A DNA stretch of 14,337 nucleotides from CALMSM01 sp964534095 (GCA_964534095.1 CAZHPF010000014.1:1-14337); one strand, 5' to 3'. Positions 6,664 to 13,357 are shown, numbered from the stretch's first letter. Notes: generated by a model from the sequence alone, not told the origin. Program-made: numbers and translations.

Positions 6664-6780
6664 TGACCCAGAAGTAAAATTGAGGACGCTCATACAATGA
6701 CAAGCATCCCCTCATATTTTTCTTCTAGGATTCTTCACGGCAAGTATGAGCTTTATCCCCTCAATTTTACTTCTGGGTCA
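6664..6780 (+). repeat. Inverted-repeat element: perfect 22-bp arms plus internal degenerate third copy
   Basis: The left arm 6664-6685 (starting TGACCCAGAAG) and right arm 6759-6780 (ending CTTCTGGGTCA) are exact reverse complements over 22 bp. A second 8-bp pairing, GCTCATAC 6688-6695 with GTATGAGC 6744-6751, extends the stem across an internal loop of 2 versus 7 nt, leaving a 48-nt apical loop. That loop contains a degenerate direct copy of the right arm (6705-6728 compared with 6755-6777), which could pair with the left arm instead. It could be a miniature transposable element (117 bp with terminal inverted repeats) or an RNA switch upstream of pyrG. No target-site duplication is visible: the flanks are CACTAT on the left and TCGGTT on the right. 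Confidence 0.85.
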
Positions 6781-6874
6781 TCGGTTGTATCGGAAGGGTG
6801 GGCTTAAGACCATAGAATATCTTTTACAGAATAGGGTGTCTAAGACTCACGAATATTGAATGTGCTTCTGATGC

Positions 6875-6903
6875 TTGCGCTGCATCCTCGCTTACGCTAG
6901 TAT
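6875..6903 (+). promoter_or_regulatory. Probable pyrG promoter
   Basis: TTGCGC (6875-6880) and TAGTAT (6898-6903) are separated by 17 nt. The same -10 hexamer, TAGTAT, occurs with 17-nt spacing upstream of the gene at 9053. An overlapping TATATT at 6901-6906 is an alternative -10. The predicted start near 6910 leaves a leader of about 30 nt. Confidence 0.5.
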
Positions 6904-6939
6904 ATTACTAAGTAAGGGAGAGGTAAGGTTTTGTAGGCT

Positions 6940-8544
6940 ATGGCAAAAAGCCAGACGAAGTATATTTTTGTAACAGGTGGGGTGCTTTCCGGGCTCGGCA
7001 AGGGTATCACCGCCGCTTCAATTGGCAACCTTCTCAAAAGCCGCGGCCTGCGCGTCAACCTCCAAAAATGTGATCCATACCTCAATGTCGATGCCGGTTT
7101 GCTTAACCCGCGTGAGCACGGCGAATGTTTTGTGACTAAAGATGGTGCCGAAACTGACCTCGACCTCGGTCATTATGAACGCTTTCTCGACCAAGAGCTT
7201 ACCAGTTCAAGCAGTCTTATGAGCGGCCGGGTGCTCCTCAAGCTTATTCAGGATGAACGGGCTGGCAAATACGATGGTGACGATGTGCAAATTATTCCGC
7301 ATCTGACGGGGGCTATCCAGCAAAATATTCAGGAAACAGGCCAGGATTTTGATGTACACATCGTTGAGATTGGCGGAACAGTAGGGGACTACGAAAGCCT
7401 CAGCTTTATTGAAGCAATTCGTGAGTTTGGCGTGAGAGTGGGCAGCGAAAATTGCGCGTATATACACGTCGTTTACATGCCATACCTAGGCGCAAGCCAT
7501 GAATTTAAAACGAAGCCGGCACAAAACTCTATCCGAGATTTGCGGGGACTTGGCATTGCCCCCGATATTTTAGTGGTGAGAAGCGAACAAAAAGCCTCAG
7601 ATGACGTGAAAACAAAGCTTAGTTTGTTTGGGGGTGTCGCTCCTGAAGCAATTGCACTGCTCCCGAATGCCCGTAGTATTTACGAAGTACCGCTCACGGT
7701 TGAAGATAGCGGAATTACCGAGGTACTACTAAAAAAACTACACCTCAAGCCAGGTAAGCCTAACCTCAAAACCTGGAAAGACGTGGTAGGACGTGCGACC
7801 ACTGACCATTCACGAACGTTAAAAATCGCCGTAGTTGCAAAATACATGGACAACCAAGACACATACATGTCAGTGTTTGAAGCGCTGCACAGTGCAGGGT
7901 GGTGGAATGACGCCAATGTGACCATTGACTGGATAGAAGCCGAGCGTCTTAGCAGCCCTAAGGAAGCTGCCAAACATCTCAAAAGCTATGACGGGCTGGT
8001 CGTTCCTGGCGGATTTGGAACGCGCGGGCTGGAAGGTAAAATCGTAGCCGCACAATATGCCCTGAACTCTGGCAAGCCATATCTTGGTCTGTGCCTAGGC
8101 TTGCAAATGGGAGTTATTGCCGCGGCTCGTAATGCTGGGCTGACCGACGCAACAACATTTGAGCTTGAACCGGACAGTAACGAGCTGGTAATCAATACTA
8201 TGTCCGATCAAAAAAATCTGCTCAATACCGGCGGGACTATGCGGTTGGGTGACTATGACTGTAAACTCGAAAAAGGTACATTGGCGGCACGTGTGTATGG
8301 CAAGACCAGTATTACGGAGCGACATCGACATCGCGGCGAGTGTAACCCGGTGTATCGTGACAAATACACCGAATGGGGCATCAAAGCCAGTGGGATTAAT
8401 CCGGATAACGGACTAGTGGAAGTCATTGAAGGTGTCAATCATCCATTTTTCTTGGCAAGCCAGTTTCATCCCGAATTTAAATCGCGCCCTAACAGGGCAC
8501 ATCCGATGTTCGATGGTTTCGTAAAGGCTTGTTTGAAGACTTAA
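6940..8544 (+). CDS. pyrG: CTP synthase (glutamine-hydrolysing)
   Basis: Converts UTP to CTP using ATP and ammonia from glutamine, the last step of pyrimidine nucleotide synthesis, in the cytoplasm. 534 aa, normal length. The ATG at 6940 follows an in-frame TAG, so no longer start is possible. The N-terminal synthetase domain (about 1-270) has GGVLSGLGKGITAAS with Lys21, KCDPYLNVDAG with Lys43, GAETDLDLGHYERF and VEIGGTVGDYES with Glu143. The C-terminal class I glutamine amidotransferase domain (about 295-530) has PGGFGTRGLEGK, nucleophile Cys385 in LGLCLGLQM and the dyad His510/Glu512 in SQFHPEF. Oddities against the common bacterial consensus: NVDAGLLNP where NVDPGTM(N/S)P is usual, HGECFV for HGEVFV, and RHRGECN for RHR.E.N with the usual spacing. 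They may be lineage traits; all catalytic residues are present. The response-regulator gene follows 23 nt downstream. Confidence 0.97.
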   Translation: MAKSQTKYIFVTGGVLSGLGKGITAASIGNLLKSRGLRVNLQKCDPYLNVDAGLLNPREHGECFVTKDGAETDLDLGHYERFLDQELTSSSSLMSGRVLLKLIQDERAGKYDGDDVQIIPHLTGAIQQNIQETGQDFDVHIVEIGGTVGDYESLSFIEAIREFGVRVGSENCAYIHVVYMPYLGASHEFKTKPAQNSIRDLRGLGIAPDILVVRSEQKASDDVKTKLSLFGGVAPEAIALLPNARSIYEVPLTVEDSGITEVLLKKLHLKPGKPNLKTWKDVVGRATTDHSRTLKIAVVAKYMDNQDTYMSVFEALHSAGWWNDANVTIDWIEAERLSSPKEAAKHLKSYDGLVVPGGFGTRGLEGKIVAAQYALNSGKPYLGLCLGLQMGVIAAARNAGLTDATTFELEPDSNELVINTMSDQKNLLNTGGTMRLGDYDCKLEKGTLAARVYGKTSITERHRHRGECNPVYRDKYTEWGIKASGINPDNGLVEVIEGVNHPFFLASQFHPEFKSRPNRAHPMFDGFVKACLKT

Positions 8545-8548
8545 AAAC

Positions 8549-8557
8549 TGCTACCAT
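8549..8557 (+). promoter_or_regulatory. Possible extended -10 (TGcTACCAT) before the response regulator
   Basis: TG 8549-8550 with a weak hexamer TACCAT 8552-8557, 10 nt before ATG 8568. It fits the pattern of -10 elements close to start codons seen elsewhere here, but the hexamer matches the consensus at only four of six positions. Confidence 0.25.
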
Positions 8558-8567
8558 AACCACTGTC

Positions 8568-8972
8568 ATGGATAACACACAAACAGACCCCACTAAAGGT
8601 AAGCCCAAGAAAATACTCATCGTCGAAGACGATGATTCTCTGGCGAACGTATATATAACACGGTTGCAGGCTGAAGGCTTTGACACGAAGCGTGTTCCGA
8701 ATGGCGAAGACGCTCTGGCCGTAGCTATTTCCTATGCTCCTGACCTAGTACTGCTGGATGTTATGATGCCGAAAGTCAGCGGGTTTGATGTGCTCGATAT
8801 TCTGCGTAATACCCCGGAAACGGTCAATGTAAAGGTCGTTATGCTCACGGCTCTTAGCCAAGACGCCGACCGTGAACGGGCGATTTCTATGGGCGCAGAT
8901 GATTACCTCGTCAAATCTCAGGTCGTCATTGCTGACGTCGTAGACAAAATCAAAGAACACCTCAGCCTCTAG
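8568..8972 (+). CDS. Single-domain response regulator (CheY-like receiver)
   Basis: Phosphorylation-switched receiver protein, 134 aa from ATG 8568, with no output domain. After a polar 14-residue N-terminal extension the receiver fold starts at KKILIVEDDDSLANVY. Key residues: acidic pocket Asp21/Asp22 in VEDDD, phospho-acceptor Asp64 in LVLLDVMMP, switch Thr94 in VVMLTALS and Lys116 in DYLVKS. It must act through a protein partner or sit in a phosphorelay; no histidine kinase is encoded in the window. A TTG at 8529 would extend it by 13 residues into the end of pyrG, but I prefer the ATG because the extension is not receiver-like. Neither start has a Shine-Dalgarno sequence. Co-transcription with pyrG is likely from the 23-nt gap. 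Confidence 0.9.
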   Translation: MDNTQTDPTKGKPKKILIVEDDDSLANVYITRLQAEGFDTKRVPNGEDALAVAISYAPDLVLLDVMMPKVSGFDVLDILRNTPETVNVKVVMLTALSQDADRERAISMGADDYLVKSQVVIADVVDKIKEHLSL

Positions 8973-8998
8973 CACCCTTATTTAGCTACTCCATTTAC

Positions 8999-9027
8999 TT
9001 GACTAAAATCAAAAATTGTGCTAGTAT
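8999..9027 (+). promoter_or_regulatory. Strong sigma-70-type promoter with extended -10
   Basis: TTGACT (8999-9004), 17-nt spacer, TAGTAT (9022-9027) preceded by TG (9019-9020). This is the best full -35/-10 promoter in the window. The in-frame TTG at 8999 is part of the -35 box, which argues that translation of the next gene begins downstream at ATG 9053. Confidence 0.72.
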
Positions 9028-9052
9028 TTCTCTGTTAAGCATAGAAATAAAA

Positions 9053-10783
9053 ATGACAAAAGAACCAGATATGGCACCTCAACCTTCACCTGCAGCGTCT
9101 CTCGGCCTTGTTGACGGCCAGTTTTTGGTAAAACGTACCGGTGGTATTATCGAAACAGGTTGGTCTGTTAAGGAGGTTGGAGAGGGAACTTTTGCTGGTA
9201 CTCCAGGTATTCTTGCCACGATTACTCGGCCAGATGAAGCGTCTGGTCAGAACATGAAGAAAACAATTCCCGTTGACCAGCTGCATTCATGGCAGCCAAC
9301 TGAGGAGGATCTAGATACCGACACAGTCCCACGCGAGCAATTACTGCAGCTTGGTATAACCCCTGTTCGCCAAACGGTTGAGCCAATAAGATCTGTGGAA
9401 GCAAAGAGCATAGAGGAGACCCCAACTATTGTTGGAGCTGAGGAAGTACCCGCACCTCCTGCTCTTCAACCTGCTACACCTGCTGACACAACAGTTGACG
9501 GCTCTAGTACTGAAGCTGCTACAGCAGACCCTCAGGCGTCGGCCAAAACAGAAATATCTGTCGAACCTTCTTTGGTTGAAGAGGAGCAAGAGGCGTTTGT
9601 TCCCAAAGCAACTGCTGTAGCCGATATAGCTGAAAGAGTGGGGCTTACTGCTGAGGCTACTGCGGAAGAGGTTGAGCTATGTATTCGTTCCCAAATGGAA
9701 GCCATACAACCATTGATCGAATCACTCCAGCAATTCAATCCGGTGGCGCAAGTAGCAGCCGGGGAAATTCGAATGACGCTTTCGCAGGGAAGAAATGCTT
9801 TAACTGGTAGCTCTCGGCAGCAGCTTAACGAATACCTACAGGGTGGATTTGCCTTGCTTACTGGGCTAGCAGCCGATGACCGGCAAAGAGCTATGTTGCC
9901 TGCAACTTTGCGCCGATCTATAGAGAGTATGAGTGGTGAAATCAGACGTTTTAGGGATATGGCAGAAATTATGATGGGGCGCGAGGCTCCTTCGGGTATG
10001 ATAGGGGCATTTGACACAGACGCCGCTGACCCCGTCCTGAGAACTCTTACAGGCTTTGAAGGGTTGGAACGAGCAGCTTTACTTGCGCACCAAGAAGCAG
10101 AGCATGATCTGGCCGAAGTCATAGGCTTCCGTCGTGTCGATGAGGAGTATGCGACGAGAATGGAAGCCCAAAAGAAAGCGCCTACTGTAGAAGAAGTGCT
10201 TCGCAAGGGAGAAAGAACCAAAGAAGTTGTAAGGCTAAATGTAGACCTGGGTCATGAACTTGCCGAGGCATTACATGAGATTACGGCTGAAAAACCAACT
10301 AAAGACGAGATCACAGACGGTATTCGTCGTGCTCAGCAACTGGTAGCTAATGGAAAGTCAAAGGACGAGTTAGCAAGTATATCGTTTACAAGCGATCAGA
10401 TTTTCCGTGAGCAAGGCATGGAACGGGTCGAAGAGGCTATCTGGCTAGAAGAGCCAATTTATGTTCGGCCAGAAAAGATTATCGGGGCGGGGGGTTTCAA
10501 TGGATGGACAGGTCGTGGAGTGGAAGGAAACGCAAGTGTTGGACAACGAGAAGGAATCCCAGGAGCCAAGCCAAGACCTAGCATTGAGCAAATAGAGGAT
10601 TATGCTACAAGAGAAACTATGCTTCCGGTTCTGAATGCTGACGGGGGTCTGCTGGTTATCCAGGCTCGTAACGGCACCTTTGTATTTAGCGCTAATGCCC
10701 ATCGAGCCGCCGCCGCTAAGTTACGGGGAGAACCTCTTGGTACTACTGCTTTGGAATTGTATAAGTTCGATGGCGAACTTTAA
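9053..10783 (+). CDS. Unknown modular protein, 576 aa, with possible ParB/sulfiredoxin-like C-terminus
   Basis: Not a family I can name. From ATG 9053: residues about 17-83 form a compact beta-rich segment (FLVKRTGGIIETGWSV ... KTIPVDQLHSWQP) resembling a small SH3-like barrel. Residues 84-190 are a Pro/Ala/Glu/Thr-rich acidic linker, probably disordered. Residues about 190-455 look helical and include YLQGGFALLTGLAADDRQRA. Residues about 472-530 hold IWLEEPIYVRPEKIIGAGGF and a glycine-rich stretch. The last 65 residues, TMLPVLNADGG then GTFVFSANAHRAAAAKLRGE (His550, Arg551), resemble the G.HR.AAAK.G signature of ParB/Srx-like folds, but the usual G before the N.HR pair is replaced. No signal peptide or transmembrane segment is evident. 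A strong promoter precedes it; no Shine-Dalgarno is present. ATG 9071 is another possible start. It converges on rpmA with only 2 nt between stop codons. Confidence 0.82.
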   Translation: MTKEPDMAPQPSPAASLGLVDGQFLVKRTGGIIETGWSVKEVGEGTFAGTPGILATITRPDEASGQNMKKTIPVDQLHSWQPTEEDLDTDTVPREQLLQLGITPVRQTVEPIRSVEAKSIEETPTIVGAEEVPAPPALQPATPADTTVDGSSTEAATADPQASAKTEISVEPSLVEEEQEAFVPKATAVADIAERVGLTAEATAEEVELCIRSQMEAIQPLIESLQQFNPVAQVAAGEIRMTLSQGRNALTGSSRQQLNEYLQGGFALLTGLAADDRQRAMLPATLRRSIESMSGEIRRFRDMAEIMMGREAPSGMIGAFDTDAADPVLRTLTGFEGLERAALLAHQEAEHDLAEVIGFRRVDEEYATRMEAQKKAPTVEEVLRKGERTKEVVRLNVDLGHELAEALHEITAEKPTKDEITDGIRRAQQLVANGKSKDELASISFTSDQIFREQGMERVEEAIWLEEPIYVRPEKIIGAGGFNGWTGRGVEGNASVGQREGIPGAKPRPSIEQIEDYATRETMLPVLNADGGLLVIQARNGTFVFSANAHRAAAAKLRGEPLGTTALELYKFDGEL

Positions 10784-10785
10784 TC

Positions 10786-11058
10786 TTATTCGACGGTGAC
10801 TTCGGTGCGGGGGACGGTTTTGCCGGTAAATAGACGGACTCTGCGGGTGTTGAACTTCACGACACCGTCACGGGCTGCGTGAATAGTAAAGTTACGGCTT
10901 AGGAACGTACCTTTGCCAGCGCGTTTGTTCGAACCGGTTTGACGAATAATAACTTGGCCGGTTTTAACTGTTGAACCACCAAACAGCTTTACGCCAAGGC
11001 GTTTGCCCGCGCTATCACGGTTATTTTTGCTTGTTCCACCGGCTTTGACGTGTGACAC
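10786..11058 (-). CDS. rpmA: Large ribosomal subunit protein bL27
   Basis: Component of the 50S subunit whose N-terminal tail reaches the peptidyl transferase centre. The 90 aa begin MSHVKAGGTSKNNRDSAGKR followed by LGVKLFGG, the standard bL27 signature, then VIIRQTG, HAARDGVVKF and a C-terminal basic tail. The start is GTG at 11058 with AGGA (11067-11070) 8 nt upstream. That site overlaps the TAG stop of the methyltransferase gene, so translation is probably coupled to it. The N-terminus lacks the cleavable extension known from Firmicutes bL27. In most bacteria rpmA lies beside rplU (bL21); here the upstream neighbour is an RNA methyltransferase, and bL21 is not in the window. Confidence 0.96.
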   Translation of the reverse strand: MSHVKAGGTSKNNRDSAGKRLGVKLFGGSTVKTGQVIIRQTGSNKRAGKGTFLSRNFTIHAARDGVVKFNTRRVRLFTGKTVPRTEVTVE

Positions 11059-11068
11059 TGAACTATTC

Positions 11069-12247
11069 CTACTTTCTTACTAATACTACCAGCTCACGGC
11101 CGACAATCTGGTTTTCTCTATGATAAATCAGTTGGTCGTGCCCAGCATGAGCAAATTCCATACGAGTATACCCCAGTTCTGGTAATATTTCAAGCACTTT
11201 GAGGTGTTTTATGCTGGAGCCCGCAAACCAGGCAGGCACAGCGATGCACATCCGGAAACCGGACTTGGTTTGGCGCGCAACGTTTTGCAGAAATTTTTTG
11301 TGTATAAGGTTGACATCTTGCATGACGTGTTGAAGCATATCTGGTTTGGGCGGCGCAGAAAACGGTCGCCCAAGGTAGGTTTCACAAGCAATCGTACTAA
11401 ACGGCTGTTCTTGCCATACGTGCGATGTTGCATCTCCAATTTCGGTGGTGCCTTGTACACTCTGATGAGTCTGTTTTTCTAGCCAGGATAAGTTTTCGTT
11501 TGTGTAGTTTATCATGCGCTGATCCAAGTCAGTCCCATACACGGAATAGTTCATGAGTGTAGCTTCTTGCAGGACAACGCCAGTGCCACAGAAAGGATCT
11601 AGCACTGTCAACTTTTCATCACGTGTCAACCCAGTTGCGAGGTTTACGATGGTTTGGGCGAGCTTGGGCGGGAGCATACCGACACGGGCGTCGCGTTTGG
11701 GACGGCCACGGTCACGAAGCGTATACGCTTCAATATCTTGGACGTTGGTAGTCTGAGCCACAATCGTTTTGTTGCCGTCACGCACAAACACCAACTCCCA
11801 GGCTCGTTCGCTGATGAGCTGATTGTGCAACACTTGGGCGCTGTTAAGGGCAAGCTCCGGGTTAGGAACCAATCGCACTGGCCGGCCGGTTTGTTTGATG
11901 GCTTTTTTGACGCTCAGCCCGGTTGCGAGCAGCCGTTTTGCAGCAATTTGAAGACCGTAGACGCTCAGACCGATAGTCAGTTTACCCTTGGGCAGCATAG
12001 TAGCATGAGAGGGTGTCTGTGTAACCAAAAATTTTTCGATATCACCCCAGTTGGTTGTATCAAGTATCGTAAGGAGTTTACACAACTTTATGCTTCCACC
12101 AAGCCGAGCAAAGGCAATGTCTTTTGCGGGAAGGTCAACCAGCACTGCTCCCCGGCCGGCCGGCCGCAAGACAGCTGCGCCATATAGACTCTCCAGCTCG
12201 GCCATCCCAAGAGACGGCTGTCTGCCTAGTATACAAATCGATTGCAT
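11069..12247 (-). CDS. THUMP/Trm11-like RNA methyltransferase (UPF0020 family)
   Basis: Predicted SAM-dependent RNA N-methyltransferase, 392 aa, related to the Trm11/Trm-G10/RlmKL group (COG1041-like). The N-terminal half (about 1-165) is compatible with a THUMP-type RNA-binding region. Then RDRGRPKRDARVGMLPPKLA (178-197), typical of this group, precedes a Rossmann methyltransferase domain: motif I VLDPFCGTG (215-223), acidic Asp240 in YGTDLD and GDAT (271-274). At the motif IV position, where DPPY or NPPY normally holds the target amine, it has ACETYLGRPF (287-296). ATG 12247 is chosen because it lies 7 nt after a TATAAT and the first residues MQSICILGRQPSLGMAELESL match the usual beginning of the family. 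It lies between glpX and rpmA on the same strand. The RNA substrate, tRNA or rRNA, cannot be decided. Confidence 0.85.
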   Translation of the reverse strand: MQSICILGRQPSLGMAELESLYGAAVLRPAGRGAVLVDLPAKDIAFARLGGSIKLCKLLTILDTTNWGDIEKFLVTQTPSHATMLPKGKLTIGLSVYGLQIAAKRLLATGLSVKKAIKQTGRPVRLVPNPELALNSAQVLHNQLISERAWELVFVRDGNKTIVAQTTNVQDIEAYTLRDRGRPKRDARVGMLPPKLAQTIVNLATGLTRDEKLTVLDPFCGTGVVLQEATLMNYSVYGTDLDQRMINYTNENLSWLEKQTHQSVQGTTEIGDATSHVWQEQPFSTIACETYLGRPFSAPPKPDMLQHVMQDVNLIHKKFLQNVARQTKSGFRMCIAVPAWFAGSSIKHLKVLEILPELGYTRMEFAHAGHDQLIYHRENQIVGRELVVLVRK

Positions 12248-12254
12248 AAAGTTT

Positions 12255-12260
12255 ATTATA
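12255..12260 (-). promoter_or_regulatory. -10 element (TATAAT) for the methyltransferase-rpmA pair
   Basis: A perfect TATAAT on the minus strand lies 7 nt before ATG 12247 in the 24-nt gap after glpX. No TG extension and no clear -35 (gcagta at the expected position). It predicts a leaderless mRNA and allows transcription independent of glpX. Confidence 0.5.
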
Positions 12261-12271
12261 CGCTGCGTAGG

Positions 12272-13279
12272 TTAGATTACTGCAGCTTGGGCGGGTTCGC
12301 GACGGTGGGTAAGGGCTGCTTGGGATAGAGCACCGCGGTAGGTAAGCAATGTAGGATTGGCGCCTAGCTCCCATAGGCCAGTCTCTTTATTAAGGCTAAC
12401 CCCATCTAGGAACGGCCCGTCAGTAATTGCAGTAGCAGCAAAAAATACATCCCCGTTGCCAACCAAGCCATCCAGGCCGCATATTTGTTGTTGATGCGGT
12501 GATAGCTTACTTACCTCTGTTTTTTGTATATTGTTTTGGGGATCCCAGACGGCTTGCATATTACCTCCCAAGCCAGCAACTACTGCAGCTGTGAGCACAG
12601 CCTCTGGACTTCCACCGGAACTGTATAAAACATGGACTGCCTCATCTTCTTTTGTGCTTGCTTGGATAGCAGGTAAGACATCACCGCTATCCAAACTTAT
12701 AAGGGTTGCTCCCACTGCTTCGACACCTTCGATAATTTCAGCGTTACGCTCACGCTCTAGTACTGCTACTCGTAAGTGACCTACAGGTCTCCCCATAGCA
12801 TAGGCGATTTCCCTGAGATTTTCTCTAGGGTCACCTTCGAGACCTACGGTCTTACCAAGGGTGCATGCTGCATCTGGCCCGACGACGAGTTTCTTCATGT
12901 AGGGGACTTCTTCTAGCCATGGCAGGAAATCTCCTTCGTGACCCAGTGCCATAAGGACCATCCCTCCATCTCTTCCTTCAGAGGTTCTCGTGGTGCCTTC
13001 TACCGGGTCTACTGCTAAATCACGCATCGTATCGCCATTGCCGAGCACAAGGCCGTGCTGGAGCATTGGTGCTTCGTCTTTTTCTCCCTCACCTATTGCT
13101 ACCCTGCATTGTATGATTGAACTGGCAGCCAAGAGGGAACCGATTGCTTCTACTGCTGCCCCGTCTGCGCCTATTTTGTCTTCTTTACCAATAAAGGGGC
13201 CGACTGCTACTGCGGTAGCTTCGGTAATACGCCCTAGTTCTGCTAAAACAGGAAACTCGGTTGGATTGGTAACTCTCAA
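12272..13279 (-). CDS. glpX: Class II fructose-1,6-bisphosphatase, GlpX type
   Basis: Hydrolyses fructose 1,6-bisphosphate to fructose 6-phosphate with divalent metal; some homologues also act on sedoheptulose 1,7-bisphosphate. 335 aa, usual length. Motifs: KIGADGAAVEAI (35-46), metal-binding GEGEKDEAPML (63-73), AVDPVEGTTRT (89-99), SSGGSPEAVLTAA (220-232) and ITDGPFLDGV (285-294). The start is placed at TTG 13279, with AGGAG (13290-13294) 10 nt upstream; an ATT three bases earlier would have better spacing (7 nt) but is a rare start. The methyltransferase gene follows after 24 nt. In a fermentative, small-genome organism it would feed hexose phosphate for wall precursors or a pentose route, which is inference. 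The gene is divergent from the regulator-like gene at 13375. Confidence 0.95.
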   Translation of the reverse strand: MRVTNPTEFPVLAELGRITEATAVAVGPFIGKEDKIGADGAAVEAIGSLLAASSIIQCRVAIGEGEKDEAPMLQHGLVLGNGDTMRDLAVDPVEGTTRTSEGRDGGMVLMALGHEGDFLPWLEEVPYMKKLVVGPDAACTLGKTVGLEGDPRENLREIAYAMGRPVGHLRVAVLERERNAEIIEGVEAVGATLISLDSGDVLPAIQASTKEDEAVHVLYSSGGSPEAVLTAAVVAGLGGNMQAVWDPQNNIQKTEVSKLSPHQQQICGLDGLVGNGDVFFAATAITDGPFLDGVSLNKETGLWELGANPTLLTYRGALSQAALTHRREPAQAAVI

Positions 13280-13289
13280 AATCTAGTAA

Positions 13290-13294
13290 CTCCT
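13290..13294 (-). promoter_or_regulatory. Ribosome binding site of glpX
   Basis: AGGAG on the minus strand, 10 nt before TTG 13279. No ATG or GTG is found at a suitable distance, so a TTG (or less likely ATT) start is required to keep the conserved N-terminus TNPTEFPVLAELGRITEAT. Confidence 0.6.
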
Positions 13295-13301
13295 AGGTTA
13301 A

Positions 13302-13320
13302 TTAACACCTATGTTAACAC
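13302..13320. repeat. Direct repeat TTAACAC x2 (12-bp period) in the glpX upstream region
   Basis: TTAACAC occurs at 13302-13308 and 13314-13320. On the minus strand the second copy overlaps TGtTAACAT (13319-13311), a possible extended -10 for glpX, and the first lies near the predicted transcription start. It may be an operator or chance in A/T-rich DNA. Confidence 0.4.
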
Positions 13321-13337
13321 GTTATTACTGGGCTGCT

Positions 13338-13357
13338 TGATAAAATCATGATAAAAT
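13338..13357 (+). promoter_or_regulatory. Tandem extended -10 elements (TGaTAAAAT twice)
   Basis: TGATAAAAT is present at 13338-13346 and again at 13349-13357, an exact repeat with an 11-bp period, close to one helical turn. Each is an extended -10 for the gene at 13375, giving predicted starts near 13353 and 13364. No -35 with correct spacing is seen for either. Confidence 0.5.

Larger units (their letters stand above)
6551..6939 (+). other. Long intergenic region between the S41 protease gene and pyrG
   Basis: No convincing gene is present in these 389 bases on either strand. From left to right they hold a weak imperfect palindrome just after the protease stop (6570-6590), a perfect 10-bp hairpin (6607-6630), a larger inverted-repeat element with an internal third copy (6664-6780), about 95 bases with nothing I can name, and the pyrG promoter (6875-6903). 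No T-tract follows any of the hairpins, so none is a textbook intrinsic terminator. Confidence 0.8.

Noticed and set aside
6551..6939. tRNA, small protein gene or CRISPR in the long intergenic gap
   Set aside because: No cloverleaf, no regularly spaced identical repeats, and no short frame with both a binding site and protein-like composition were found.
8529..8567. In-frame TTG start for the response regulator within the end of pyrG
   Set aside because: The added residues are not part of a receiver fold and there is no binding site; ATG 8568 is a normal start. It cannot be fully excluded as a translationally coupled start.
8999..9052. In-frame TTG start for the 9053 gene
   Set aside because: The TTG is inside the -35 box TTGACT of a well-formed promoter, so it would not be on the transcript.
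9532..10221. 229-codon open frame on the minus strand opposite the 9053 gene
   Set aside because: Its translation is Ser/Ala/Arg/Cys-rich without domain features, it has no promoter or binding site, and the plus-strand frame shows clear protein-like segments.
11654..12187. 177-codon open frame opposite the methyltransferase gene
   Set aside because: It is the antisense shadow of a conserved enzyme; the translation has no recognisable domain.
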